From Bradysia coprophila (Eukaryota > Arthropoda > Insecta > Diptera > Sciaridae), in NCBI RefSeq assembly GCF_014529535.1, contig NW_023503493.1, positions 17,578,001-17,642,000 of the forward strand: a stretch of 64,000 nucleotides of DNA. Reading direction: 5' to 3'. The notes beneath the pieces were generated by a model that saw only the letters and a program-made list of their open reading frames with translations, was not told where the DNA came from and ran no database searches. The position numbers and the translations under genes are program-made. Of this stretch, positions 26,583 to 38,869 are shown piece after piece (position 1 is the first letter of the stretch; the number at the start of each line of letters is the position of its first letter).

Positions 26583-27010
26583 ATGATCGGCAACTTGACT
26601 AGACTTTCCATTTTGACATTTTGAATGATTTTTTGGATGAAAGACCCCAGACTTACGGTCAGGGGAATAATTCCCTTTAAATCGTAATAGTACATTTCGT
26701 ACCTAGGACCTAGGTCTTTTTTAGCGTGTGAGAAGTTTCCAGACAGAGCCGAAGGCGAAGACGAAGTCGCACGTTTCGGGTCCTAGGTATCAAAAATATA
26801 TTTACGTCAACGTCCTGAACGCATGATATTATTTTTGGATAAAAATTTTTACTTTGGCGCCCAAGATTTTGTGTTTAGGCGCCCCTTCGAAAAGTTTCCC
26901 ACCTGCACAGAAATCCTTATTTTAGTCCCTGGAAAATCGCGTGCGAAACGGGGGAGAGGGGGTCAAAAAATGACCGCACACTGCGTGCGCACTTTATGAA
27001 TGGCCCCTAA

Positions 27011-29192
27011 GAGACTTTAAAAGACTTTTAGTCCTACGTACGAAATGTACTATTTCGACTCGACGGATCAAAGTCAAACAAAGTGCAATTCTCTTTTCCC
27101 ACAAGTAATACTGAACACAAAGCAATTTTTTCCTAATTGGATGATTATTATTAAAGATATTGATGTCTAAAAATCGTCTCAAAATTTTTCAAATTTCATA
27201 CGACGATATTTCGGTTGATATGGGTCGAGTTAGTCAAAAATAAGGGAGGGAATAATCGATTCTTTTCGCGATTTTTTGTCAAATATCAGCAGAAATACGA
27301 AAAATAAGAAAGTCGTACATCGGGCATTCTCATAATATTGTCATATTTAAAAGATTTTACAAAACGAAAATCTTTGAAAAAGCACTTCCCACTCAATTTC
27401 ACACCCAAATCACATCCACCTTGAACTTAGTCGAATATGGTTTAACGAAGAGAATCGTCGTTAAAGTCGTTAATCGTAACATGAGTACTGTTTTTGAAAC
27501 GTCAAATCACCAAAGCAAAAATTTAGTGTCGGTTGTGAAAAATGTAATAATTTCGGTGATTTCGATGTGATTTAAATCAGATTTTGTGCGGAAATGTGCT
27601 TTTTGTGTTTTTTTAACATTACAATCAACGGTTTACTATAAATATTCATCAAAACAAACGAATTTATGAAAAATTTATGGTGACCAATCATGTAAACAAA
27701 CAACAATATTGTCGTTTGGTGTGATGTGAGGTTCAAAAGGGATGACCCAGTAGAAATAAAATGTCGGCGGTAATCTTAAAAATTACGTTTTAGCGGAAAC
27801 GCTTTAGTTTAAATGTGTGTACGTTTCCGGTGAAATAAATTAGTTCGCAAGTATACACTATTGAGGAGCTTTACGATAACACCTTTAGTTAGAGGGGTGT
27901 CACATCCCTTATTATCTTACGGTCAGAATGATACTTTATTTGGCTCGAATAGATCAAAATTTTGACCACTGGCACTGCAATCGCATGTCACATTTTGTGT
28001 GCTAACTAACAGCAAACTTCACGAAACGGGGTAATATTTGAATCCTTAGTTGCGAAAACGAGTAAACTGAAAATTCTGACTAAAAAGTTAATTGAACAAT
28101 TTGAAGTAGGAAAGAAATGTTTATATTTCAAGTTAAGCACAATTAAACCACTAAATTGTTCCGAAGAATGATAAATTTTATACTGAATTTCTCAGAATTT
28201 ACAAAATATTTCGCTTTGGTGAGATTGGCTGTAATTTAGTTAGCACACAAAATAGGCAGAGTGAAGTAGGTATACTATCATTAGTTTCGTCAACTGAATA
28301 GATCTATCCGTCGAGTCGAAAATTAATTATTTTTTATTATTTCATACATTATGACATTTTTTGACAGCCCCGGGTTTCAATTATTTTTTAAATGTCGTCA
28401 TACGCATTCTATCAAGTGAGGCGGCAGAAACGCTCTCTGTTATCACTTCTCTGGTTGTTTCGCAACCCTGACAAGAAGAAATTGTCATTTTCGTCGCTCA
28501 ACGAACTTGAAAAATGAAAAATTTGATTGAAACAGATTCTCAATGCTTCGTCTGTTTTCAGCACAAAAATGACATCAAACTGCAATGGGTCGTGATTTTC
28601 GCCATTTTTTTGTATGTACGAAGAAATATTACCAGGTGGCGATAGTAGTAACTCTATGACAAATTTGAATATATGTGGGTAAATGCAGGTATTTTGTGAC
28701 AGAATGGAAATCGGAGTTTTTGATATTTTTAAGTAAAATAAGATTGTTTTCTGTTGTTTACTATCTCTATCCATGCATTTCCGAGAATTTTACGTTTAGT
28801 GCATATATAACATACAAACAATTTGCAAACCACAGAAAGAAATATTATTTTATTGAGAAAAAACATAAACTACGATATTCACCCTTTAAAATTGATTAAT
28901 AAATAAAATAACCTTATTTTTCGGTCAAATATTCATATTTATCATAAAGTTACCACTACCGCCATCTGCATTTCCGCTCTCATTATTTAATGAAACTATA
29001 TCAAAACCCATCGCATTCATTCTGCTTTCAAAAAAAAATCTCCATTTTGCTGTGATCACTGCAATGACCCAGGCTACGACTTCATCACTGTAGCTGTCAA
29101 ACTAAGAACATCGTCCAGTTTTCCACATTTTCTCGAGCAGTTCAATGACATGTGACATGAAGTATAACCTCTAAACTAAGAACATCTATAAC
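27011..29192. other. Intergenic region upstream of Mpp10
   Basis: AT-rich with no supported gene. The 120-codon minus-strand frame at 28412-28774 has no family resemblance that I recognise. The last few hundred bases should contain the Mpp10 promoter. Confidence 0.4.
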
Positions 29193-31383
29193 ATGATTTT
29201 GGAAACAACCGCAATGGATAATAATAGTCAAAAACAGACTTTCAAAGAGTTTTTCAAAAAGTTCCAGTCTGTTACTAAAGCTCCCGAAGCATATCTAAGG
29301 TAAACCAGTGAAATTTCAATGAATTAAAAACCGAAAACGTAATTTCAAACATTTTCAGAGTACAAACCGAGAAGGCAGAAAAGAGCAGAGCTCTTCTTAA
29401 ATCGTTGTTTGATTATGTACGATCGAAAGATGTATTCATTGGAAAGCTTATTCCATCACAAATTTCTGTTGATCATATGGATGACGAGCAAATATGGCAG
29501 CAACTGGAGCTGATGGTAAAATGATACCTCCCTAAAGTCATTTTTCGACAGTGAATTTGCAACTTAATTTTTTTTTATAGAATACATGCCTGTGGTCGAC
29601 ATCGTTGGAACACACATCTAGACTTTTGGCAGGTGCCGATGATAAGTTTTCTCTGAATTACAAAAAAGCTGGTGAAGAATCTGAAGAAAGTGATGGAACT
29701 AATGAGGAGCAAAGTGACAATGAAGATCACAATGTCAGTCATTCCGATTCCGAATCGGACTCCGATGAAGATATCGATGAAACAGAGGCGACCATTTCGA
29801 AGAAGGATACATCGGCAAAAAGTTCCTCACGAAAGTCGATCGTGGACGATAAATTTTTCAAATTGAGCGAAATGGAAGCGTTCTTAGAGTCCGAGGACAA
29901 AAAGGAAATGCGCAAGAGTAAAGGGACGTATTTTGAACCGGACGACGAGGAAATTGATTATTTTAACGGAGACTTTTCGGAAGATGATGTTGAAGGCGAT
30001 GAAGAAGACGCAGAAGCGAATGCCAAGTATGTGAATTTTTTCGACGCGGACAGCGATGATGAAGAAGAGATAAGGCGAAGGAAACGAGAAGCGCGGGATG
30101 CTAAAAATAAATTAGTCGAAAAACGGAAAAAGGAAGACTTAGGCTTGGATGACAGCGACATCGATAACGTTGATGACGAAGAGGTGGATGAATTAAATGA
30201 AGATGAACAAGTTGAAGAAGAACAAGATGACGAAGAAGATTACGATGAAGAAGAAGGCAACGACAAGGATGATACAAAGAAGGGTAAAGTTTCATTTGAC
30301 ATGTCAAAAAACAGTTATCGCTCGGACTCTGACGACCATGACGATGATGATGATAATGATGAAGAAAAAGAAGACAAGAAAATGAATCTGGATCCTGAAA
30401 ATAAATCTTCGTTCGAGCTCCGCCAAGAACGTCTTCGCAATCGGATCACTGAATTCGAAGAAGCTGCCCTGGGCGAAAAGGCGTGGCAATTGAGAGGTGA
30501 AGTAACCTCTACGTCGAGACCTCAGAATTCGCTGCTGGAAGAAGTGTTAGAGTTTGATTCAACAGCACGACCCGCACCCATTATCACCGAAGAAACAACA
30601 CTGCAACTGGAGGACATTATAAAACAACGTATTAAAGACAAAGCATGGAACGATGTCGAACGCAAATACAAGCCGGTCAACACGCCGCAAGAATTCCGAA
30701 AGAAATTGGTCCTCGATCAAGAGAAGAGTAAAGAGTCGCTGGCACAAATATACGAAAAGGAATATTTGAACGAATTGGACAAAATTGATCCGAACAGAGG
30801 CGAAAAAGAGGAAGAGGAGCCCAAAGAGCACACCGAAATTCGTCGGCTGACTAAAACTCTGTTTTTGAAATTGGACGCGTTGTCCAACTTTTATTACACA
30901 CCGAAGCCTGCAATACCCGAAGCGAAAATCATCACCAACACTCCTGCTATCAATATGGAAGAAGTGGCACCGATTGGTGTCAGTGATGCAACATTATTGG
31001 CACCGGAAGAGGTGAAACACCGGGCCAAGGGCGACGTACTGGGCAAATCGGAACGAACATCGACAGATAAGAAACGGGAACGTAGAATGAAGAAATTGAA
31101 ACAGAAATCGGTTAAAATCGCACAGGAGAAACGTACGGCGGAAAAGGAGAAATTGGGCATCCGATTGTCGAGCAAGGAGGAACAGAAGAAATTGCTGAAC
31201 AAGGTGACGAAGGCGAGAAATGTGGAGAAAGTGAAGGAAACCAGCGACGGCAAATCATCGAAATCGTCGAAGGCTTTCTTCTCTCAGCTGCAGGATGAGG
31301 TGTCGCTTAAAACTAAAACGAAATCGAAGCGAAAATCGTCGAAGAATGAAGAAGCGGTGAGCGCTAAAAAGTTGAAATTGTAA
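29193..31383 (+). CDS. Mpp10: U3 snoRNP protein Mpp10
   Basis: Nucleolar component of the small-subunit processome that binds Imp3 and Imp4 and is needed for early 18S pre-rRNA cleavage. Exons: 29193-29299, 29359-29515, 29581-31383 (2067 nt, 688 aa; the human protein is of similar size). The first two exons give the conserved N-terminal helical part. Exon 3 has long acidic Asp/Glu runs, motifs such as YFNGDFSEDD and NFFDADSDDE, then the conserved KAWQLRGEV, LLEEVLEFDS, IKDKAWNDVERK and LDALSNFYYTPKP segments that define the family, and a basic Lys-rich tail with likely nucleolar-localisation signals. An in-frame second ATG at 29214 could be the real start. AATAAA words occur at 31394 and 31398. 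It converges with misato. Confidence 0.95.
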
Positions 31384-31443
31384 ATGCGAGGTAAATAAAT
31401 AAATTTCTCTTTTTTTTATTGAAAACTAGAAACATTCTTCCAT
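31384..31443. terminator. Shared convergent 3'-end region (Mpp10 / misato)
   Basis: Only 60 bases separate the two stop codons. Plus-strand AATAAA occurs at 31394-31399 and 31398-31403 for Mpp10, and minus-strand AATAAA (plus TTTATT) at 31415-31420 for misato. Cleavage some 10-25 bases past each signal would make the two mRNAs overlap at their 3' ends. Confidence 0.65.
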
Positions 31444-33281
31444 TCAAAGCTCAAAATTGTCGTCGTAATTGTCTTTGAATTCTAACAATTTCTCCAAAAT
31501 TTCGACCATGTCATTTTCCTCCAAACCAGTCTCTTTGAAGCGGTGAATTTTCAGTATTTTAATCCGTTTGGCTTCGCGATGCAAGCTTTCAATAGTGTCG
31601 GACAATTCACTCGAAACTTGTGCCACTGCCAGTGCAGGAACCGATGTAATGTCTGAAACCGATTGGAAAATCATTTAAATTTGTGCAAAAGCCCAAAAAT
31701 TCATAAGAAAAATTGACGAACCCTTGCTATTAATTCTGTCAACATCGCCAATCCAACCATTTGATTGAACACGCCGATCGAACATCTCGTACGGAAATGG
31801 TATCTTAATCGGCATGCCACTGTCGATATTTGACACATGCGACATGCTCGCATAATTGTTGCATTGGAAGTACAGTTGCAGCATTTCGGACACGGAATTG
31901 CATTGGTATGCAGCCATTTTTATCTGCTGATTAGCGGATTTCAACGGTCTTTTCAATTTATCTGACGGTATTCCACGTACAAAGACACTCTGAACGACAC
32001 GATCGGTCCCTATCTTTGCGTTCGGCGTTAACTGGGTGAATATTGGGCCGTCTTGTTGGTCCAGGCAATCGATAAAGTCTTGATCTGTACCCAATTTTAA
32101 TGGTAGAGCTAAGGCTGCAGCTGCTAGTTTGCGACCATAATTACACAAGTCTGTGCAAAATCCAGACAATAGACTAGCTTTCGAGGCATCTTTGACACGG
32201 TATTTCATTGATATCGTGTCCAAATAGGTAGCCAATATGCTCGACGTTTCGTAGAAATTGTGTTGATCGTAGGAAAGGTAAGGGAATTGCCGCTGATTAT
32301 CATTCTGGCGCCAGCACCGTGCCATGGTGGACAATGGCAATATTAACGACGATTGTTCGAACAGATTTGCGAACGACATAGCAGCGTTAATAACACGAAT
32401 AGATTCGCTCATTGGTGTGTCAGCATTTCGAAAGTTTTGAGGTTTCGGTGAAAACAGAGGAATCGTAAAATTTGTCTTTGAATACTCGTCGTTTAAATGG
32501 TCCAGGCACTTCGCTGCAAGTCCGGAAAATCCATTTGTGCAATCGAATAGCATTTGAAAGCCCTGACAATTGTTACACTCCTCAATGTACTGACGAATCT
32601 TTTCGCAAAAATCATAGTCAAACGTTTCACTTTTCCATAATTCAACACCGCTGGTGAAGCAGTCAAACGGTTCTTCCGTCAACGAATGCTCAAATTCATT
32701 GACAACTGTTGCCGATCTTGGATGGAATCGAGTGTACGCGAAATCGGTCCATGTTTCAACGCTATTCTTAAAATCGTAATCGTTTGCCGCAACGTTCTTC
32801 GATTCATCCAAGTCTTTTTGGTACTGCGGCTTCGGGATGGATTCGGCTTCCACAATTTCGACTGCATTTGAATCCCATGGCAATTCTTGTTGCACCTTGT
32901 CCAAGTCGCTCGAGCCACCATATAGACCATTTGAAGAGTAATGCTTCAACGATCCTTTCAGGTCGACAAACAACAGTCTTGGTGTATAGGTGGCTTGACC
33001 CTATCCAACGACATTATTTTTAATCAGTGCAATCGGCGAAGAAATCACACGAATTATTACCTTGAAATCGGTACCCTCACGGTACAGTAGATCGTGATCA
33101 ATACCTGATGGAATAGCATACGGGTCATAGTTGAATCCCGACTCCTTCGAATAGAAATTCATTTAAAATCATTGTCAGCAACGCTACTGTTCGTTCTAAC
33201 CTGAATATTCCACCAATGAGTGCCCACATAATTGGAATAATTTCCGAATTGTAACGTTAAAATCTCACGGCTCGGCAACAT
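31444..33281 (-). CDS. mst: Misato (tubulin/FtsZ-fold protein)
   Basis: Misato/DML1 homologue, a protein with tubulin-like segments that in Drosophila is needed for spindle microtubule assembly through interaction with the TCP-1 chaperonin and in human cells for mitochondrial distribution. Minus-strand exons: 33281-33201, 33144-33061, 33000-31722, 31652-31444 (1653 nt, 550 aa). The N-terminus MLPSREILTLQFGNYSNYVG followed by THWWN, and the next exon with YDPYAIPSG...DHDLLYREG, are the hallmark Misato N-terminal motifs. The middle contains the segment with CQGFQMLFDCTNGFSGLA, the counterpart of the tubulin nucleotide loop. Introns are 56, 60 and 69 bp. The last donor is GTTCGT, unusual but phase-correct; retaining that intron would put a stop at 31675. 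Confidence 0.93.
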
Positions 33282-33661
33282 TGTGTTTATGTTTGCATTT
33301 TCTTTCCGAATTCAATGTCAATTCTAACCAAAGCAAATGTTTTCCATGTTTTGTTTATATGTGTGACAATGTGCCATGAGTCACGACGGAATCGTTTCGG
33401 TGAATTTAGCGCAGACACCACACACACACAGATAAACGGTGTGAAAGCGTTTAAAGAAAGATGATCATTCAAATGTCGGTGCTAGCTATTTTCGTGAATG
33501 TTCTCAACCTGTTCTTTTGGATTCGTGTATCGTTCAGGGCCAATATTAATGTGTATGAACAGCTAAAGATAGTACATTTCTGCATACAATCGCGAGCTCT
33601 GTTGGATAAATTCAAGCACAGCGTTACATTCAATATAGCACGTCATTTATACCCTTTATAC

Positions 33662-33830
33662 CAAGGTTCTGAAAGAACAGGTTAAGACACCCACGAAGGC
33701 GGGTGACACCGAAATCGATAAGCGCACTCAGTACAGATTGTGTGTGAAATCAACTTAAAGAAAATGTTTTTTAAAATTTCCAAAATTTGCGCTACAACAG
33801 TTGTATAGTACAACTCCTCAAATTGCTCTC
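33662..33830. repeat. Truncated copy of the CAAGGTTCTGAAAGAA element
   Basis: Begins CAAGGTTCTGAAAGAACAGG and shares 'acgaaggcgggtga' and the 'caactt...ggcgctaca'-like interior with the complete element at 34784-35031. The opposite end is missing or unrecognisable. Confidence 0.6.
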
Positions 33831-34783
33831 TTGAGTTTAACCGAAAGTTACTTTCACTGAAAATTAGTGCTCCTGTCTTGATGATAATAAGTGAATTATA
33901 TTCATAAGATGGAATTGAGTAGGAGAACTCTTACAAGAATTAAATTTCCCTGTGTGACCTTTGGTGCTCGACATGTGTCTCATTGTCTAATGGAGCTTCG
34001 TAATCGTATACAATTTGAGTTTAATCGGATTTATAGCTGTAGTTATTTAGAGCGACTTAAAGTTTGCTTGCTCAACAAAAATAAAAAGTTTTTACTCAAA
34101 AACAAGAGGTAAAGTTAACTTTACTTCACGGAGCCAAAGCTTTACCTCAAGTTTTTTTAATGAAATACCTTACTTGGCAATGGGGTAGATGATGGAAATT
34201 GTACTTTTTGTGTGTTTACCGAGCTCGGCTACGCCTCGATTCACACAAGACCATTTCCAACATTTGCCCCGTTGATAAGTAATGTAGTATTAACTCATCT
34301 TTATATCCGTTCCACACCCTACCTATTATTCACATACCCATTCTATAGTTTCATTGTTAGGAAGATTTACGACCCCAATTTCTTATAACGAGTCATCTTA
34401 CTTAAACAGTTGCCTGTCATTCTTCAAACAGCATGACTAATTCAATCAGACATGTGTCGTCTCCGTATTTTCAATAAATGTGAACTACCCACGTATGGTC
34501 TAATGTCACCGCGGAGGACAGACCGATTTTAAAAACAGACTCTAACTCACTCATTTTCATATTATTTTGACAAAAATAATGAATGCGTTCAAGATAAATC
34601 GACTGATTTAAGAAAATCGGCAATACCTGGTATGTGCATTCATTGCGTATTTCACCTTCACCCTACAATAAATCCTCCACCTTTTCATTTTTATTAAATG
34701 TAGGGTGTGGAAATTTCGCATTTGTTTACTTCGATTACTTAACTAATCTACTACTCATAGTCACACCCGAAAATCGGTAAATT

Positions 34784-35031
34784 CAAGGTTCTGAAAGAAG
34801 AAGAAACTTACGAAGGCGGGTGAAACACAAATCTTGACAATTCAGACATGTATATTGTTTGAAAAGTCAACTTGAAAACGATTTTTTTTTTGTTAGGTTG
34901 CAATCGTCATATAAAATTTTCCAAGCCTAGTTGGCGCTACAGGAAAATTTTGATCACACCGCCTTCGTGATCAACTCGAAAGTGTCTGTAACCTGTTCCT
35001 GTAACCTGTAACATGTTCTTTCAGAACCTTG
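34784..35031. mobile_element. 248-bp MITE with 8-bp target duplication
   Basis: Terminal repeats CAAGGTTCTGAAAGAA and TTCTTTCAGAACCTTG, with the 8-bp duplication GGTAAATT at 34776-34783 and 35032-35039. The interior shows cgaaggcgg / ccgccttcg pairing. No coding capacity. hAT-like by duplication length. Confidence 0.85.
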
Positions 35032-35472
35032 GGTAAATTAACCTTTTATAAGCCTTTCCTAGAATTAAATACCCTCGCGCTATTCAATATTTTAAAATGC
35101 AACTGGAACTCTGAGCAATAAACGCATTCATTTTCGTTCTTCGTTAAGAGTCGTGTTTATCAAAACAAATGCCATATGACTTGCAAAACAAAGGAATTTA
35201 GAATACACATTCGATTTCATCATCTTTAAGCGTTTAGTCGTTTGGAGATTGTTCGAGACCGTAGACTATATTAATTTGAAGTAATATTTCAATATAAATT
35301 GCAGTAAATTTCCTAATCCACATTCATTCCCAAATCAAAAGTGCAAAGCGATAGACGTGTTTAAAACAAATTGAATTAAAAGTTTGAACAGTATTTAAAC
35401 AAGTGAAAGTTAAAGTTAAAGTGTTTGTCAAAGTCGTTCAGAAATAAAGTTGGTAAATAAAAAGTGAAGAAA

Positions 35473-37598
35473 ATGGCCGATTACGTATTTAAAGTTCAGC
35501 TTCTCCTGCCTGAGAATGTTGTAGAAACGGTTATCCTTCGCCAATACATTGATCCTGTGGATCGTTGTTTCGATAGATTCAAAGCGAATCTGATTCAGCG
35601 TTTCGATATTCTGACGAACGCCACATTTAAAATGATGTGGATAGGTAAGCGAATCGATAACATTTTTACTGCGTAAATAACATGACTAATAGTTTGACTG
35701 AGTGCAATATGACGAAATCGGCGGTAAAGTGAAAGATTAAATAATATTAGCAAATTCTGTCAATCGTTTGAAGTACTTGAGGTATTGAATTGGAAATTCA
35801 GAAAATAAGTCTAATTGAGACCGAGGTGTAGAGAGCCTCTTGAGATACGTTGGAGTGGAATAATTTCTTTGTTAGTTTCGTAGCCTCAATCCCTCAAAAT
35901 GCAACTTTGTTCTATCCCAAAAATTTGCTATTTAAACTTCATTTCAATTAATCGAATGAATTTCTCAAAATCCAGATAACGATGGTGACAAAATCAGCAT
36001 CTACAACGAAGAGGATCTGCGTACATACATGGAATTGAAAGGAACGAAAATTTTCGTCGAAGTTGATGATGGTTCCGATCGGAAGGAGAAGAAATCAGCC
36101 GTCGACAATGCGGCTCCGATGCATCGTGCACCCCATCACTTCCTTCGTAATCGTTTCTCCGAACGTGAGCGACCTATGTGTGGCGGCCGTTATCGAATGT
36201 TCGCCCAGCCAGATACCGAAATCAACGGAAACAATGTAGATGCGGGATCTGCTACTTCCGGTGCTCAGCCTGTACTGCACACTCATGCTGGTGTAACGTG
36301 CGATGGATGTAACTGCGCAATTCGAGGATATCGTTACAAGTGTATCGAATGTCCAGACTATGATCTGTGCTTTTCTTGTGAAATGAAGAAAATGCACGGG
36401 GATCACTTGATGCTTCGTATTGTCAAGCCCTTGGATGTGAGTATTTGCGAAGTTAGAAAGTTTAACGAATTCGCCGATTTGACGTTTCTTTCTATTAACA
36501 TTTCAGCGTCCATTCAATCGTCATTTCCTCAAGTCTATGCTCAAGCAGCGATGCCGTGATTTTGGCGAAGATAAGGACAAGGACAGGAGAGCTCGTGGTC
36601 GACATAGCACCGCTTTTGTCAATTTTGATGATATCATGACTGATATTGCCAAGAATATCAGCGCTAATTGCACTGCGCAACCGGCAAACGAAACAAACAA
36701 AAACGCTGAACAAAACAAAACCAGCCCAATCGATCCCAAGCAGTTTGCCTTGAACTCAGAAACATTTGCTAAAGCCGGCGAAGTCTTGTCTAATTTGGCG
36801 CAACATTTCGTCAGCGTTATGGATCCATTTGCTGTGCACGAATTCATTCCAACCACCGAACCAACTGGAACAAACGCACCAACAGCAACCGGTAGTGCCA
36901 CCCAAAACTTGCCAAACAAGGCGAACGACACTCAAACCGTTGTTGACGAGAACCAAGATAAAAATGCTAATCTAGCACAAATGGAAACGGCTCCGGCCGA
37001 GGCTCCGGCAGTCGTACCAACTCCACCGCAGTCCATACCGGCTGAAACCGAATCTGCCAAAGATCTAGTAACCATCGAAGACGATGTTGAAACCCCATCG
37101 GCTCCTCGCGAATCGTCACCAACTCCAGACTGGGCCATGGTTGATGCATTCGGCATCGTTGAAGAAGGCAGACAACCGAAAAACACCGGAGCAATTCCAA
37201 AAACTCCAGCAATTCCAACTCCAACTGCTAGTGTTGGATCGGTTGACGCCGCTCCATTGCCTAACTATGCGGTTTTGGCCAGAGATCTGGAAGATCATTT
37301 ACATCATACATTGAAATCGCAGGCGTCGCAGACACCACCACAAATGCCGATAGTTCATCACCCAAGTAAGTAGGACCGATCCGCTTTTCTCATCGGCTAC
37401 TTCTTCGATTTGTATGGTAGATTTTCAGTAAGACTAATTGCTTCTCTTGTTTTCATTTCAGATCCGAAAATCAACGAAGCTATTGTTACGATGACTTCGA
37501 TGGGTTTCAGTAACGGCGGTGGTTGGCTAACTCGTCTGCTGGAAAATGTCGATGGAGACATTCCCAAGGCACTGGAAAAGCTACACCCAAGCCAGTAA
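35473..37598 (+). CDS. ref(2)P: Ref(2)P / sequestosome-1 (p62) autophagy receptor
   Basis: Selective-autophagy receptor linking ubiquitinated cargo to Atg8a. Exons: 35473-35644, 35976-36436, 36507-37365, 37462-37598 (1629 nt, 542 aa; the Drosophila protein is about 600). The N-terminal PB1 domain is residues 1-90 with the acidic [15 protein letters not shown] motif for oligomerisation. A ZZ zinc finger (about 166-206) has paired CxxC motifs and terminal histidines. A long low-complexity Pro/Thr/Ala region follows, then a candidate LIR at W420-V423 (sequence DWAMV in a Ser/Pro/acidic context). A C-terminal UBA domain (about 499-540) has the MGF motif. The start is the ATG at 35473. An AATAAA lies at 37715. 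Confidence 0.94.
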
Positions 37599-38389
37599 AT
37601 CTACTGACGAAGCATATTTATAAAAGAAAAATTTGGATGCACGTAACTAGAAAATATTCTTATTCCTTTGGTGTGGTTACAAATATTCCGTGTTTTATTC
37701 AGAAATATATTTGAAATAAAGGCAATTTATGTAGAATTTTTTTTTTTTTTTTTTTTGATCTATTCTCAAAAATAGCAGGTCCCTGCCACGAATTGTTAGT
37801 GATGTTGTCGATAAAATTTTACTTTTGATCAGCAGCGTGGTGTCTATAGTCTGTGATCTCGATATTGACGTCTTGGCGTGAGTACTAAATACACCCAAAA
37901 TAGAATCTTATTCTAACTGGACAGCAGTATTATTCCAACGAAGTTCTTAAAAAAAATCGGTAATACAGATTGATAGAAAGTCAGGGTCTTGCAGCACGAA
38001 ATACATTTACTGATAAAGTTATCAAAAGACATTCCTTTATGTTAACTTAAAAACTTCATTCTCTTCAACGGCCTACAAATATGTAAGCCTAAACCCGTTG
38101 CAATGACTTTAAAACGACTATTCTTACTCAGGAAGTAAGCAAGCAGCCAAAAATAGTCGGCATCTCTCTCTTGTAAAGCAGAATATTTTTGCATCATGTC
38201 AACTGATGTGAATTCGATGGCTTAAAATGCGTAAGCCCAAACGAGCTGCCATGTGTTTAGAGCAACTGCAATAGAAACAATAAGATCGGAGGGATAGGTT
38301 AGGAGATAATACCACAGGTAGTCGACAAACGTCGAGTATAGTCGGAATTTTTAACTCTCTCCTAAAACAGACAATTGCATAGTGTCTAC
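37599..38389. other. ref(2)P 3' UTR and intergenic
   Basis: Polyadenylation signal AATAAA at 37715-37720, about 117 bases past the stop, followed by a T-rich run. The remainder is AT-rich and holds no recognised gene. Confidence 0.55.
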
Positions 38390-38643
38390 CAGGGCCTATT
38401 TTAAGGAAATTAAATTTTCAAAAATTCTCAAATTTTTCCATAACTTTTAGTCATTTCATCTAAAAACACAACAGATTGCATCGTAAATGTTGTTTTTACT
38501 GCCTTTTTAGTTGTTTTTCGTGTCTTTGAGCTTAACTGATTACTTCGGAATGAGATCTAACAGAAAACGAAATTTGGAAATTTTTGTGAAATTTGTGAAA
38601 TTTCGGAAATTTTTGGAAATTAAATTCCTTAAAATAGGCCCTG
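38390..38643. mobile_element. 254-bp hAT-type MITE
   Basis: Termini CAGGGCCTATTTTAAGGAA and its complement, with the 8-bp duplication GTGTCTAC at 38382-38389 and 38644-38651. The inside is rich in gaaattt words. Its ends match the pattern CAGGGNCTAnnnTAAGGAA seen in the larger element at 25562-26931. Confidence 0.9.
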
Positions 38644-38869
38644 GTGTCTACAGATCTTCATTTGGCAATTTTAGTTTAGGAGGTAATGCCACAGAAAGTG
38701 AGCATACATCCAAAAATAGTCGTCATTTTTATCTCTATTCTAAAACAGAAGAGAATCACTCCGAGAATAGCTCCCAGAACATGAGATCGACTTTGTTCAT
38801 CTGTAAACGAGACTTCATCAATTTGCTTCTTCAATGAAGGAAACAAAAATTTCGAAAATCCGATTCAGA

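Larger units (their letters stand above)
25562..26931. mobile_element. hAT-type element nested in the TAA-flanked MITE
   Basis: Termini CAGGGACTAAA and TTTAGTCCCTG with the 8-bp duplication GAAAATCG at 25554-25561 and 26932-26939. Subterminal repeats caggtgggaa / ttcccacctg follow. The 1.37 kb interior encodes no transposase but carries two further foldbacks (about 26014-26330 and 26440-26582). Its ends resemble those of the MITE at 38390-38643. Confidence 0.88.
25485..27007. mobile_element. TAA-flanked MITE split by an hAT insertion
   Basis: Terminal repeats GGGGCCATTCA and TGAATGGCCCC with TAA on both outer sides (25482-25484 and 27008-27010), followed inward by gtgcgcacgca / tgcgtgcgcac. 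A 3-bp TAA/TTA duplication is typical of PIF/Harbinger-like elements. Only about 150 bp belongs to this element; the rest is the hAT-type element at 25562-26931 inserted into it. Confidence 0.75.
33282..35472. other. Divergent intergenic region misato / ref(2)P
   Basis: 2.2 kb between divergently transcribed genes, so it contains both promoters. It also holds the MITE at 34784-35031, a solo end of the same family at 33662 and a small inverted repeat at about 34169-34285. Open frames here have no recognisable product. Confidence 0.5.

Noticed and set aside
28412-28774. 120-codon minus-strand open frame upstream of Mpp10
   Set aside because: No family resemblance, no splice context and no strong start; possible but unsupported.
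29958-31253. Several minus-strand open frames across Mpp10
   Set aside because: Shadows of the acidic, codon-biased Mpp10 exon; Leu/Phe/Ser-rich complement of Glu/Lys/Asp codons.
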